Of a stretch of DNA of 64,000 bases, positions 41,599 to 50,902 are shown in pieces. This stretch comes from Tianweitania sp. UT-5YL-CI-8 (GTDB taxonomy: Bacteria > Pseudomonadota > Alphaproteobacteria > Rhizobiales > Rhizobiaceae). The notes beneath the pieces were generated by a model. It ran no database searches. It saw nothing but the letters and a program-made list of their open reading frames with translations, and was not told the DNA's origin. The translations under genes were made by a program, and so were the position numbers. Location: assembly GCF_030010215.1 (NCBI RefSeq), contig NZ_JASCRR010000014.1, positions 26,038 to 90,037 on the forward strand, written 5' to 3'. How positions within the stretch are numbered: position 1 is the first letter of the stretch; each line of letters opens with the position of its first letter.

Positions 41599-43323
41599 AT
41601 GCAAGTGAGCCTAGGCATGATGAGATCCAAGACCATCGTATCCAAGACAGCCGTGTCCGTCAAAGGCGGCATGGTCTCGACCCAGCATCCACTCGCCAGC
41701 GAGGCGGGGGCGCGCATCCTGGCGGCCGGCGGCAACGCCATCGATGCGGCGGTCGCGGCGGCGGTTGCAGTTACGGTCGTCGAGCCGATGATGAGCGGCA
41801 TCGGCGGCGGCGGCGTGATGATGGTGCACGATCCCAAGACTGGCACTGACACCGCTGTGGACTTCTTGCCGCGGGCACCCGGCGCTGCCCGCGGCGACAT
41901 GTTCGAACTCGACAAGAGCCGCTCGGGTGTCGGCATGTATGAGTGGCCAGCCGTCGTAGGTGACGCCAATTTTGTCGGCCACCGGTCGGTCGGCGTGCCG
42001 GGAACAATCGCTGGACTGTGCGAGTCCCATGCGCGCTGGGGGAAGCTTCCCCTGTCCGAGGTCCTGGCGCCGGCGATCGAGTTCGCCGAAGACGGCCACA
42101 TGGTCGAGGGCTACATTACCGCGCTGATCGCCGGCATGGCTCGCCGCTTGCGGCAATTCCCGGCGGCTGCTGAGATATTCCTGCCGGATGGTCTCCCACC
42201 AGCGTTCACGCTTCGCGTTTACATGCCGGCTGACAAATTCCGTCAGCCGGATCTGGCCGCCACCCTGAAACGCATCGCTGCGCATGGTGCGGAAGACTTC
42301 TATCGCGGCAAGACGGCAAAACTGCTCGTCGCCGAGATGGAGCGCGGGGGCGGCCTGATCAATGCTGAGGATCTGGCCGGCTACAAGCCAATATTCCACG
42401 AAGAGACGCGCAAGATTGCCTATCGTGATCACGTCATCTCGACGCTGCCCGCCCCGTGCGGATCGAACACTGTCATTGAGGCGCTCAACATTCTCGAGAA
42501 CTTCGATGTCCGCTCAATCGGGCGAGAGAGCGCAGAGGGGCTTCACCTGATGGCCCAGGCCCAAGCACTGGCATTCCAGGACCGTTTCGCCTACCTCGCC
42601 GACGTGAGCGCCGGCGATGTGCCGGAGGCCGAACTCCTGTCTAAGGACTTTGCCAAGACGCGCGCCGAACTGATCCGTCTGGACCGCCGCATCGAAAGCA
42701 TGGGCCCGGGAAGCCCCTCGACGAAGGCGCAGCTTCAGCCAGGCCTGCCCCAGGACCGCAGCTGCACGACTCATCTTGGGGTCGTCGACAAGGACGGCAT
42801 GGTCGTGTCGCTCACCAACACGGTTGGCGACCTGTGGGGGTCGTTTGTGGTTCCACGCGGCACGGGCATGGTGCTGAACGACGGCATGGTCTGGTTCGAT
42901 CCGGTCCCCGGCCGCATCAACTCCATCGCGCCGGGAAAGATGCCGCTTTCCGCGATCAGTGCCGTGATCGTCCACAAGGACGGCAAGCCCCGCATCAGCA
43001 ACGGCGCGCCCGGCGCTCGAAAGGTCATGTCGGCGATCCTGCAGTCGCTGGTCAACGTTATCGACCATGGCATGACGCTGCAGGACGGCATCGCCGCTCC
43101 CCGGATACACTGCGAGAAAGAGACTGTCCTCGCCGATAGCAGGCTACCTGCCGAGAGCCTCGAGACGCTGAAGGAGATGGGACACCCGATCCAGCTGATC
43201 GATGAGACCTTCTTGAGCTCCAACTTTGCCCGCCCCGTCGGCGCACTGATAGATCCGGACGGAACGGTGCACAGCGGTGTCGACGCCTTGCGGCCGGCAA
43301 CCGCCGTTGGAGTGCCGGCATGA
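41599..43323 (+). CDS. ggt: Gamma-glutamyltransferase-family protein
   Basis: 574 residues. Ntn-hydrolase of the GGT family: GGMVSTQHPLASEAGARILA, GGNAIDAAVAAAVAVTVVEP, MSGIGGGGVMMVHDP, and the autoprocessing site at about residue 393 (CTTHLGVVDKDGMVVSLTNT) where the conserved Thr becomes the nucleophile. VPRGTGMVLNDGMVWFDPVP and NGAPGARKVMSAILQSLVNV are small-subunit motifs. No clear signal peptide, so it may be cytoplasmic like other members beside hyuAB. It would hydrolyse a gamma-glutamyl or related amide bond. Its ATG lies 36 bp after the hyuB stop; its stop overlaps hyuA by four bases. Confidence 0.9.
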   Translation: MQVSLGMMRSKTIVSKTAVSVKGGMVSTQHPLASEAGARILAAGGNAIDAAVAAAVAVTVVEPMMSGIGGGGVMMVHDPKTGTDTAVDFLPRAPGAARGDMFELDKSRSGVGMYEWPAVVGDANFVGHRSVGVPGTIAGLCESHARWGKLPLSEVLAPAIEFAEDGHMVEGYITALIAGMARRLRQFPAAAEIFLPDGLPPAFTLRVYMPADKFRQPDLAATLKRIAAHGAEDFYRGKTAKLLVAEMERGGGLINAEDLAGYKPIFHEETRKIAYRDHVISTLPAPCGSNTVIEALNILENFDVRSIGRESAEGLHLMAQAQALAFQDRFAYLADVSAGDVPEAELLSKDFAKTRAELIRLDRRIESMGPGSPSTKAQLQPGLPQDRSCTTHLGVVDKDGMVVSLTNTVGDLWGSFVVPRGTGMVLNDGMVWFDPVPGRINSIAPGKMPLSAISAVIVHKDGKPRISNGAPGARKVMSAILQSLVNVIDHGMTLQDGIAAPRIHCEKETVLADSRLPAESLETLKEMGHPIQLIDETFLSSNFARPVGALIDPDGTVHSGVDALRPATAVGVPA

Positions 43324-45419
43324 GCCCACCGTCGGAAACCAGAACTCTTTCCGTCGCTATCGACGTCGGTGGCACGTTCACCGACGTCGTCTTGGTCGAT
43401 CGCACCACCGGCCAATCGTGGAAAGCGAAGACGCCAACCACGCCGCCCAACTTCGAGACGGGATTCATCACAGGCATCAACAAGGCGCTGGCTTTGGCGG
43501 GTCGACCGCCGTCCGACGTTGCCCAGGTCGCGCACGCGACGACGGTCGCAACTAACGCGATTTTGGAGATGCGCGGCGCGCCAGCGGCACTCCTGACCAC
43601 CAAGGGCTTTCGTCATGTGCTTGAAATCGGTCGGCATGACATCCCGCGGAAAGCCAACCTCTACTCTTGGGTAAAACCCAAGCGGCCTATACCCGCGCAC
43701 CGCATTTTCGAGATCGACGAACGGCTCGATGTATCCGGCCAAGTGCTGCGGCCGGTTGACGAGGATGTGGTCCGACAGGCCGCTAAGGCTATCGACGCCC
43801 AAGGCATCGTCGCCGTGGCAGTCTGCTTTCTCCACGCATTCGCAAACGCATCGCACGAACAACGGGTCCGCGACATCCTACTGGAAGTGAACCCAGCTTT
43901 TATGGTGTCGCTGTCCTCCGAGGTTCTCCCGGTTTATCGCGAATTTGAACGGACGATGGCGACTATTCTGAACGCCTACGTGATGCCGCTTGTATCGAGT
44001 TACGTGTCGAAGCTCGGGAGCGAGCTTTCGAGTAATGGAATCGACGCGCCACTGCTGCTGATGAAGTCGAGCGGCGGCGTCACCGGAGCTGCGTCAATTC
44101 GGAAGGCGCCAATCCAGACGGCGTTGTCGGGCCCAGCGGCAGGCATCGTCGGGGCTGTCTATGAAGCCGGACTTGCCGAGTTCGACAATTTCATCACCGT
44201 CGATATTGGCGGCACCTCGGCCGACATATGTCTTGTGCAAAACGGTCGGCCTGGCGTCACCACGAAAAGCGCAGTCGGTGAATGGCCGATGACCTTGCCG
44301 ATGGTGGACATACATACGATAGGCGCCGGCGGCGGCTCCATCGCGCGCCTCTCCGAGGCCGGCACGCTGACAGTTGGCCCGGAGAGCGCTGGTGCACTCC
44401 CCGGCCCGGTCTCGTATGGTCGCGGTGGTACCGAGCCAACCGTCACTGACGCGCATCTTGTACTCGGTCATTTGCCGCAGCGTTTGCTCGCCGGCGAAAT
44501 GAAAATCGACGTCGAGAGTGCACGCCGGGCAATAGAGGACAAGGTCGCCCGACCGCTCGGCATGTCGGTTTACGAGGCCGCTACAGGCATTCTCGATGTC
44601 CTAAACAACAACATGCTGGGTGCCATCCGGGTTGTGTCGGTCGAGCGTGGTCTCGATCCACGTGGCTTTGCCCTGCTGCCCTTTGGCGGCGCTGGGCCCC
44701 TTCATGGCGGTGATCTGGCCCGTCTCATTGGATCTACGACCGTCATCGTCCCACCGTCCCCCGGCGTGCTGTCCGCGATGGGATTGACGGTTTCCTCCCT
44801 CCGCAACGAATTCGCGAGAACACTGCTTCAAGACCTCAATGCGCTTGACGTGTCGGCGGTCGAAGGCGCCTTCGAGGAAATGCAGGCGCAGGCATTGTCC
44901 TGGCTGGCCGAAGAACAGGTACCAGAGGGTGGGCAGTCGATCGAGTGGGAAGCGGCATTGCGCTATCGTCACCAGGGCTTTGAATTGAGCGTGCCTTGGG
45001 GCGACCAGACTGTCTCCGACCAGTCCGCTGGATCGCTCGCAGAGCGGTTTCACCGGCTCCATGAGCAACTCTACTCCTTCGCCCAGGAAGACACGCCGAT
45101 TGAGATGGTCACGCTGCGCGTCACTGCGATCGGGAAGCTCGCTGCACCGAAGCGAACCAGGCTGGCCGCCGGCAAGCGTGCTGCTGAGACGATCATCGGT
45201 CGCCAGGAAATGTACGTGAACGGGCAGATAGTCAGTTCACCGATCTATGACCGTTCCCAACTCGCTGAAGGCGAAGTCGTAGAAGGTCCCGCGATCCTCC
45301 AGCAACTGGACGCCACGACCCTGCTCAAACCAGGCGAGCGCGCCACGGTCCACCCATTCGGATCACTGATCGTCAACATCCCGAATGCAGCTCCCGAGCT
45401 GCCCAACAAGCAAGCGTGA
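43320..45419 (+). CDS. hyuA: Hydantoinase A/oxoprolinase-family protein (HyuA)
   Basis: 699 residues with an actin/ASKHA ATPase core: LSVAIDVGGTFTDVVLVDRT, VAHATTVATNAILEMRGAPA, ALLTTKGFRHVLEIGRHDIP, VDIGGTSADICLVQNGRPGV, and GAGGGSIARLSEAGTLTVGP. It is the ATP-binding partner of HyuB; together they phosphorylate and open cyclic amides or carboxylate ketones. Overlap with the ggt stop (ATGA) indicates coupled translation. The substrate cannot be fixed from sequence; the gamma-glutamyltransferase in between favours gamma-glutamyl, 5-oxoproline or another lactam-type compound. Confidence 0.92.
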   Translation: MSPPSETRTLSVAIDVGGTFTDVVLVDRTTGQSWKAKTPTTPPNFETGFITGINKALALAGRPPSDVAQVAHATTVATNAILEMRGAPAALLTTKGFRHVLEIGRHDIPRKANLYSWVKPKRPIPAHRIFEIDERLDVSGQVLRPVDEDVVRQAAKAIDAQGIVAVAVCFLHAFANASHEQRVRDILLEVNPAFMVSLSSEVLPVYREFERTMATILNAYVMPLVSSYVSKLGSELSSNGIDAPLLLMKSSGGVTGAASIRKAPIQTALSGPAAGIVGAVYEAGLAEFDNFITVDIGGTSADICLVQNGRPGVTTKSAVGEWPMTLPMVDIHTIGAGGGSIARLSEAGTLTVGPESAGALPGPVSYGRGGTEPTVTDAHLVLGHLPQRLLAGEMKIDVESARRAIEDKVARPLGMSVYEAATGILDVLNNNMLGAIRVVSVERGLDPRGFALLPFGGAGPLHGGDLARLIGSTTVIVPPSPGVLSAMGLTVSSLRNEFARTLLQDLNALDVSAVEGAFEEMQAQALSWLAEEQVPEGGQSIEWEAALRYRHQGFELSVPWGDQTVSDQSAGSLAERFHRLHEQLYSFAQEDTPIEMVTLRVTAIGKLAAPKRTRLAAGKRAAETIIGRQEMYVNGQIVSSPIYDRSQLAEGEVVEGPAILQQLDATTLLKPGERATVHPFGSLIVNIPNAAPELPNKQA

Positions 45420-45433
45420 AAAGGAATGTATCA

Positions 45434-46675
45434 ATGTCCATTCGCATGAATCGCAGAACATTACTCGCTTCGGCCGCCGGTGGCGTTCTCGCCCTGCCGT
45501 TCACCAGCCGGGGGCGGGCAGTTGCGCAGGCAGCAAAGACGGTCGTGCTCGGCGGCTCCATCCCGCTGACAGGCGCCGCTGCCGAGACCGGGATGAATGT
45601 CTTCGCCGGCTACAAGACTCTGGTGAAATTCATCAATGAGGAACTAAAAGGCTTCGACGTCGGAGGGGAGCGCGTCACTTTCGAGCTGAACATGATCGAC
45701 GATGCAAGCGAGGCGCAGCGCGCGACAACGCTCATCCAGCGTCAGATCGACGAGGGAATCGAGTTCTTCCTCGGCTCCTTCTCCTCGCAGATCGTTCTTC
45801 CGACCGCCGCAATCACCGAGCGAGCCGGCAAGGTAATGGTCCAGACGGGCGGCGGCTCCGACCAGATCTTCAGCCAGGGCTTCCAGTCGGTCTTCGGCAT
45901 GTACCCGCGCGCGTCCCGCTCGGTCTATCCCGCCGTTGATGCGTTCCTGTCCATGGATCCGAAGCCGCAAAGCGCCGTCGTCATATACACCAACGACCCG
46001 TTCTCACGTCTCCAGGCCGACGGTGTCACAGCCTACATCAAAGAGCAGGGGATGAACTTGCTGGAGACCTATTCCCTTCCGGCCGAAGTGACCGACGTAT
46101 CCGGCGTGCTCGCGTCGATCCGCGAATTGAAGCCGGATGTCGCGCTCTGCGTCACGCACGACCAGAACTCGCAGCTCATCACCGCTCAGATGGCAGCGAC
46201 AAACACCAACGTGAAGGGCCTGTTCCAGGTTCTCGGCCCGGCGACCGAGAATTATCGCAAAAGTCTGGGCAACAAGGCGGACGACATCTTTGCCGTGACC
46301 TCATGGTCCGAAGACATGAAGTATGGCGATGACATAGTCGGCACAGCGAAGGATTTCGCCAATTACTACCGCAAGGTCGAGACCCGCCCGCTGGTGTTCC
46401 ACGTGGTCAACGGAGCTCAGTGCATCATGATCTATATGCGCGCCATGCAGGCTGCGGGTTCGCTGGAACCGATGGCGGTGCGGGACGCTATCAAGGGCCT
46501 TGATATCATGACCTTCGGGGGACCGATCCAGTTCATGCCGGAAGGCGATGGCCATCCCGTCAAGATGGGTTTGAAGATCGCGCAGGTCCAAAAGGGCGAG
46601 TTGAAGGTGGTGTTCCCGAAGGAAGTCGCCGCCGCTTCTGCCATATGGCCGATGACTCCGTGGGACGCGCGATAA
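45434..46675 (+). CDS. Branched-chain amino-acid-type ABC transporter substrate-binding protein
   Basis: 413 residues from the ATG at 45434 with AAGGA upstream; an ATG at 45416 is in frame. Twin-arginine signal MSIRMNRRTLLASAAGGVLA, cleavage near AVAQA. The mature protein has the type-I periplasmic binding fold: VVLGGSIPLTGAAAETGMNV, MIDDASEAQRATTLIQRQID, FFLGSFSSQIVLPTAAITER. It captures the substrate for the livHMGF genes downstream. It lies 14 bp after hyuA, suggesting that the ligand is the compound degraded by the hyu/ggt enzymes. Confidence 0.9.
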   Translation: MSIRMNRRTLLASAAGGVLALPFTSRGRAVAQAAKTVVLGGSIPLTGAAAETGMNVFAGYKTLVKFINEELKGFDVGGERVTFELNMIDDASEAQRATTLIQRQIDEGIEFFLGSFSSQIVLPTAAITERAGKVMVQTGGGSDQIFSQGFQSVFGMYPRASRSVYPAVDAFLSMDPKPQSAVVIYTNDPFSRLQADGVTAYIKEQGMNLLETYSLPAEVTDVSGVLASIRELKPDVALCVTHDQNSQLITAQMAATNTNVKGLFQVLGPATENYRKSLGNKADDIFAVTSWSEDMKYGDDIVGTAKDFANYYRKVETRPLVFHVVNGAQCIMIYMRAMQAAGSLEPMAVRDAIKGLDIMTFGGPIQFMPEGDGHPVKMGLKIAQVQKGELKVVFPKEVAAASAIWPMTPWDAR

Positions 46676-46710
46676 GCGCGTCTCCTTCAACTCCTTTTGG
46701 GCGGTAAACG

Positions 46711-47589
46711 ATGCATGTATTCCTGCAAACGCTGCTTGATGGGCTGATGCTCGGGGGGCTCTACGCGCTTGCCGCGTCGGGCTTCTCCCTGATCTTTGGC
46801 GTGATGGGAATCCTCAACCTTGCCCATGGCGCATTTCTGGTGCTCGGTGCCTATGTCGGTCTCCAGATCAGCCAGTCACTGTCGATCGAACCTATCCTGA
46901 CGCTGCCGGCGGTCGTGGTTGTGCTTTTTGCGGCAGGCGCGCTGTTCCAGAGATACCTTGTGCAGTTGACTGTGGATCGCGGCGGACTTGTCGCGTCGCT
47001 GCTCGTGACTTTCGGCGTCTCGCTGATCATCCACGACCTGCTCGCACACTTCTATGGACCGGGCTCCCGGACGATCGTCTCCTCCTACGCCTATTCACGT
47101 ATCGAGTTTGGGGGCCTGGTGATTGGTCTTAGCCGCCTCGTTCCTCTCGTCGTTTCCATCGTACTGATCCTTGCACTGCATTTCATGCTGGCGCGCAGCA
47201 GGCTCGGGCGGGAAATGCGAGCGGCGTCGCAGCAGATCGTCGCGGCGAGGCTGTGCGGGATCAACGTGCGCCGCGTGTTCGCCCTGACATTTGGAATTGC
47301 GTCCGCCTACGCCGGCGTGGCCGGTGTGCTGGTCGGCACGGTTCTTCCATTCTCTCCGAACTCCGAAACCTACTGGACAATCAGCGCCTTTGTCGTGGTT
47401 GTGCTCGGCGGAGCGAAAAGTCCCGCCGGCACGCTGCTGGGTGGACTGCTGCTCGGCATTTTGAACACGATGACGGCTCAGTTCATCAGCCCTCTCTTCA
47501 CCAGTACTGTGATGTTCCTCGTGCTCGTGCTGATGCTGTTGGTGAGACCGCAGGGAATCCTGGGGCATGCTGCGGGAGCGACAAGATGA
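46711..47589 (+). CDS. livH: Branched-chain amino-acid-type ABC transporter permease LivH
   Basis: 292 residues, about eight membrane helices. LivH landmarks: LLDGLMLGGLYALAASGFSL, IFGVMGILNLAHGAFLVLGA, GREMRAASQQIVAARLCGIN (the EAA-like cytoplasmic loop) and VLGGAKSPAGTLLGGLLLGI. It forms the membrane channel with LivM. Its stop overlaps the livM start by four bases. Confidence 0.94.
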   Translation: MHVFLQTLLDGLMLGGLYALAASGFSLIFGVMGILNLAHGAFLVLGAYVGLQISQSLSIEPILTLPAVVVVLFAAGALFQRYLVQLTVDRGGLVASLLVTFGVSLIIHDLLAHFYGPGSRTIVSSYAYSRIEFGGLVIGLSRLVPLVVSIVLILALHFMLARSRLGREMRAASQQIVAARLCGINVRRVFALTFGIASAYAGVAGVLVGTVLPFSPNSETYWTISAFVVVVLGGAKSPAGTLLGGLLLGILNTMTAQFISPLFTSTVMFLVLVLMLLVRPQGILGHAAGATR

Positions 47590-48575
47590 CCGGACTCGAT
47601 CGCCTTGACCTTCGCAGCAAGATTACCGGCAACATTGGAGCCTGGATTGCCGTTGGCGTCATTGCTCTGGTCGTGATGGCGGCCGCGCCTGCGATCCTAA
47701 CACCCTTTCAGATGCGCGTCGGCATGAGCATCTTCTTCTCTGCCGGATTGGCTGTCGCATGGGGCCTGCTCGGGGGCTACGCCGGCTATTACAGCTTTGG
47801 TCACACAGCGTTTCTTGGCATAGGAGCCTTCACCGGAGCGCTCCTGTCGAACTATCTCCACGCGGTTTCGCCACTGGTCGTGTTTGGTTTGTCCATTCTG
47901 GCCGCGGTAGCCGTCTGCGGCGTCCTTGCAGCTCTGATCGCCTACCCCGTCCTGAGGTTGCGGCACTCCTATTTCGCGATCGTCATGCTGGGGATCGCCT
48001 ACGTTGCCGCCGAGGTGATCAACAATTTCGACTGGTTCCAGGGATCGATCGGCATTGTCGTTCCGCAGGTGGTGCCAAGGGGCATGCGACCGGAAATGTT
48101 CTTCTACTATGCGCTCCTGGCAGCGGCGGCGATCTGTGTCGTCGTCACTGCCCTCCTCGTGTCAGGGCGCGTCGGCTACGCTCTCATGACCATCCGTGAG
48201 GATGAGGACACCGCAAAGATGCTCGGGATCGCGACCGAGCGATACAAGATCCTCGCCTTCGTTGTCAGCGCGATGCTGACGTCGCTGGTTGGCGTCGTCT
48301 ATGCGTTCAGCATCGGATTCATCACCACCGGGGCTGTTTTCCGCACTGACTTCAGCCTGAACATGATCGTATGTTCCCTGATCGGCGGGATCGGTACCAT
48401 AGTGGGTCCGGTCTTTGGCGCGATCATATTGACGGTGCTGACGCAGGTCGTGCTTGCGGATGCGCTGAGCTTCCGCCTCGCCACGACTGGCGCCCTGATC
48501 GTCATCATCGTCCTGCTCGCTCCATCGGGAGTGCTCGGGCTGGTGCGCGGCGCGGCTGCGAGGATCCGGCAATGA
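47586..48575 (+). CDS. livM: Branched-chain amino-acid-type ABC transporter permease LivM
   Basis: 329 residues from the ATG at 47586. About nine membrane helices with LivM motifs: GLAVAWGLLGGYAGYYSFGH, TAFLGIGAFTGALL, MTIREDEDTAKMLGIATERY (EAA-like loop) and SLIGGIGTIVGPVFGAIILT. It partners LivH. The livG ATG overlaps its stop by four bases. Confidence 0.93.
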   Translation: MTGLDRLDLRSKITGNIGAWIAVGVIALVVMAAAPAILTPFQMRVGMSIFFSAGLAVAWGLLGGYAGYYSFGHTAFLGIGAFTGALLSNYLHAVSPLVVFGLSILAAVAVCGVLAALIAYPVLRLRHSYFAIVMLGIAYVAAEVINNFDWFQGSIGIVVPQVVPRGMRPEMFFYYALLAAAAICVVVTALLVSGRVGYALMTIREDEDTAKMLGIATERYKILAFVVSAMLTSLVGVVYAFSIGFITTGAVFRTDFSLNMIVCSLIGGIGTIVGPVFGAIILTVLTQVVLADALSFRLATTGALIVIIVLLAPSGVLGLVRGAAARIRQ

Positions 48576-49324
48576 ACGGCTCGATTCTAACCGTCACCGG
48601 GTTGAGCAAGTCCTTTCGCGGGCTCCGTGTGATCAACGGGATCTCGTTTCAGTTGCAGCCTGGCACCGTCACCAGCATCATCGGGCCGAACGGCGCCGGC
48701 AAGTCCACCATCTTCAACCTGATCACCGGCTTCTTGCGACTGGATGCGGGTGACGTGGTCTTCGAGGGAAGCAGCCTCACCGCCCTGCCAACTTACAAGA
48801 TCTCCCGTCTCGGGATTGCCAGGGCATTCCAGATCTCGAAGCCGTTTCCTCAAATGACGGTCTTCGACAACGTGATGGCAGCGGCACTTTTCGGCCGGGC
48901 AGGCGAGCGCGATCCGACGAAGGTCGCGACCGATGCGATCGAGCGTTGTGGGTTGCTTGCTGTCGCTAACGCGACCGCGGATACGTTGACTGTTGGCGAC
49001 CAGAGGCGGCTTGAACTCGCCCGCGCACTCGCCACCAGGCCGCGGCTGCTTCTGGCCGACGAGCCCTGCGCGGGCCTGAACGCCACCGAGACCAAGGACG
49101 TTATCGCCGTTATCAACACGCTGAGATCATCCGGCATCACCGTGCTCTTGGTTGAGCACGACATGAAGACGGTCATGAGCGTGTCCGATCGCGTGTTGGC
49201 GCTGGAGGCCGGCAAGTTGATTGCCGAAGGTACCCCTGTCGATGTGGCAAGCGACCCAGGGGTCATTCAAGCCTATCTGGGTGTTCCTCTGGAGCGCAGC
49301 TACTTTGAGGAGCGGCCGCAATGA
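48572..49324 (+). CDS. livG: Branched-chain amino-acid-type ABC transporter ATP-binding protein LivG
   Basis: 250 residues. Walker A IIGPNGAGKSTIFN, Walker B LLLADEPCAGLNATET and the H-loop LLVEHDMKTVMSVSD are present. The ABC signature is divergent: LTVGDQRRLELARALATRPR where LSYGQQRR is usual in LivG, so Ser is replaced by Thr. This is compatible with activity. C-terminal VIQAYLGVPLERSYFEERP is LivG-like. It works as a heterodimer with LivF. Overlaps both neighbours by four bases. Confidence 0.93.
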   Translation: MNGSILTVTGLSKSFRGLRVINGISFQLQPGTVTSIIGPNGAGKSTIFNLITGFLRLDAGDVVFEGSSLTALPTYKISRLGIARAFQISKPFPQMTVFDNVMAAALFGRAGERDPTKVATDAIERCGLLAVANATADTLTVGDQRRLELARALATRPRLLLADEPCAGLNATETKDVIAVINTLRSSGITVLLVEHDMKTVMSVSDRVLALEAGKLIAEGTPVDVASDPGVIQAYLGVPLERSYFEERPQ

Positions 49325-50040
49325 CCGACGTGGTCGAACTGGACATCGCTCACCTACGGATAGCCTATGGCCGTGTCCCAGCGGTCTGGGACGTCTCGCT
49401 GCGGGTCCGCAGCGGCGAAGTCGTGGCTTTGCTTGGGTCGAACGGAGCCGGCAAGTCCACGACCGCGAAGACCGTTGCGGGAATCCTTCCGGCCTCAGGC
49501 GGCGAAATTCGCTTGGCCGGTCAATCGATCCTCAACCGCCCTAGCCACGAGATCGTCGAACGCGGCATCAGCTTGGTTCCCGAAGGGCGCCTGGTCTTCC
49601 CGGAAATGACAGTCCTGGAAAATCTTCAGCTCGGAGCCAGCGCGCGTCGCGTCGCGAGCCGCATTCAGCAGAACCTTGACTATGTCTTCGAGTTGTTCCC
49701 CCGGCTCGGCGAACGCTCGAAACAGAACGCCGGGTCCCTCAGCGGAGGTGAGCAGCAGATGCTTGCGATCGGCCGGGGACTGATGTCATCGCCGCGGATC
49801 ATCATTCTAGACGAACCCTCCCTTGGCCTGATGCCGAAGCTGGTGCTGTCGCTTTTCGACCTGATTGGGAAGATCCGTGACGCGGGAGTCGGCGTGCTCC
49901 TTGTGGAGCAGAACGTGTTTCAGTCCCTCAACATCGCCGACCGGGCCTATGTGATCCAGAAGGGTACGCTCTGGCGTGAAGGCGCGGGCGACGAACTGTT
50001 GCGCGATCCGGAAATACGCCAGGCTTTCCTCGGCATGTAG
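49321..50040 (+). CDS. livF: Branched-chain amino-acid-type ABC transporter ATP-binding protein LivF
   Basis: 239 residues. Walker A ALLGSNGAGKSTTAKT, signature LSGGEQQMLAIGRGLMSSPR, Walker B IIILDEPSLGLMPKLV and H-loop VLLVEQNVFQSLNIADRA, all intact. ISLVPEGRLVFPEMTVLENL is a LivF hallmark. It powers transport with LivG. Twenty-five bp precede the alpha/beta-hydrolase-fold gene. Confidence 0.94.
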   Translation: MTDVVELDIAHLRIAYGRVPAVWDVSLRVRSGEVVALLGSNGAGKSTTAKTVAGILPASGGEIRLAGQSILNRPSHEIVERGISLVPEGRLVFPEMTVLENLQLGASARRVASRIQQNLDYVFELFPRLGERSKQNAGSLSGGEQQMLAIGRGLMSSPRIIILDEPSLGLMPKLVLSLFDLIGKIRDAGVGVLLVEQNVFQSLNIADRAYVIQKGTLWREGAGDELLRDPEIRQAFLGM

Positions 50041-50065
50041 CGCCAGTCAAGAAAGGAACGACTTC

Positions 50066-50866
50066 ATGCCTTTGGTGCAACTGAGCCAGGTGGCGATGCA
50101 CTATGACGAGATCGGCGAGGGAGAACCCCTTTTGATCACGACGGGTTGGGCGCGCGCCGAACGCGCCTTTGTGGCGCATCGCGACCTACTCGCGCGCAGT
50201 TATCGCTGCATTCGCCATGATCACCGTCACATCGGACTGACGATTGCGGCAGACGCACCGACGCAAATATCCGACCTAGCCGACGATCTGGCCGAACTTC
50301 TCGAGCGACTTGAAATCCCTTCGGCGCGCGTGCTTGGCGGGGGCGGCATGGGCGCGATCGTCGCGCTGGAACTGGCTATCCGTCACCCCGGCAAAGTAAG
50401 TGCGCTGCATCTCGGCTCGCCTTGTCTGAAAGCCGATCCATTCCTGGTTAGTTTGATGGGTATATGGACAAGACTTCGCGCGCTGGACCCGGTGCTGTGG
50501 GCCGAGGAAGTTACCCATTGGTGTTATACGCCTGAGACTTTCGCCACACGAGGCGATCTCGTCCAAGGCGGAATGAGGGCGCGCGCGCAGGAAGAAACCT
50601 TCTCCCATGGGAATGGCTTCGCGCGCCTCGTGCAAGCATACTCGACATTCGACGTTACCGACTCAGTCGGTAAAATCAGGTGCCCGGTGCAGATTTCCAA
50701 TGGCGGCGAACTCGACTTGATTACGGGGCCCCGAATGGCCCGACAGGTCCATGCAGCGATACCGCATTCCGAACTCGTGCTTTTTGAAGAGAGCTCTCAC
50801 AATTACTTCACCGAGGATGGTGATCGATTTGGTAAGATGCTGATCGAGTTCTTCGCAAGCGTCTGA
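50066..50866 (+). CDS. Alpha/beta-hydrolase-fold protein lacking the nucleophile serine
   Basis: 266 residues from the ATG at 50066 with AAAGGAACGA upstream. The fold is clear: VAMHYDEIGEGEPLLITTGW, DLADDLAELLERLEIPSARV, ISNGGELDLITGPRMARQVH (Asp of the triad) and LFEESSHNYFTED (His of the triad). The nucleophile elbow, normally G-x-S-x-G, reads LGGGGMGAIVALELA, so Gly stands where Ser is expected (GGC codon at 50341-50343). The oxyanion strand GWARAE also differs from HGW/HGF. It may be a non-hydrolytic member (lyase or decarboxylase-like) or inactive. Last but one gene of the hyu-liv operon. Confidence 0.8.
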   Translation: MPLVQLSQVAMHYDEIGEGEPLLITTGWARAERAFVAHRDLLARSYRCIRHDHRHIGLTIAADAPTQISDLADDLAELLERLEIPSARVLGGGGMGAIVALELAIRHPGKVSALHLGSPCLKADPFLVSLMGIWTRLRALDPVLWAEEVTHWCYTPETFATRGDLVQGGMRARAQEETFSHGNGFARLVQAYSTFDVTDSVGKIRCPVQISNGGELDLITGPRMARQVHAAIPHSELVLFEESSHNYFTEDGDRFGKMLIEFFASV

Positions 50867-50902
50867 GCTTAAAATTTCTTCATTGTATAACGAAAGAATA
50901 TC

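Noticed and set aside
41611..42432. 273-codon minus-strand frame inside the ggt-like gene
   Set aside because: Antisense shadow of a clear GGT-family coding sequence.
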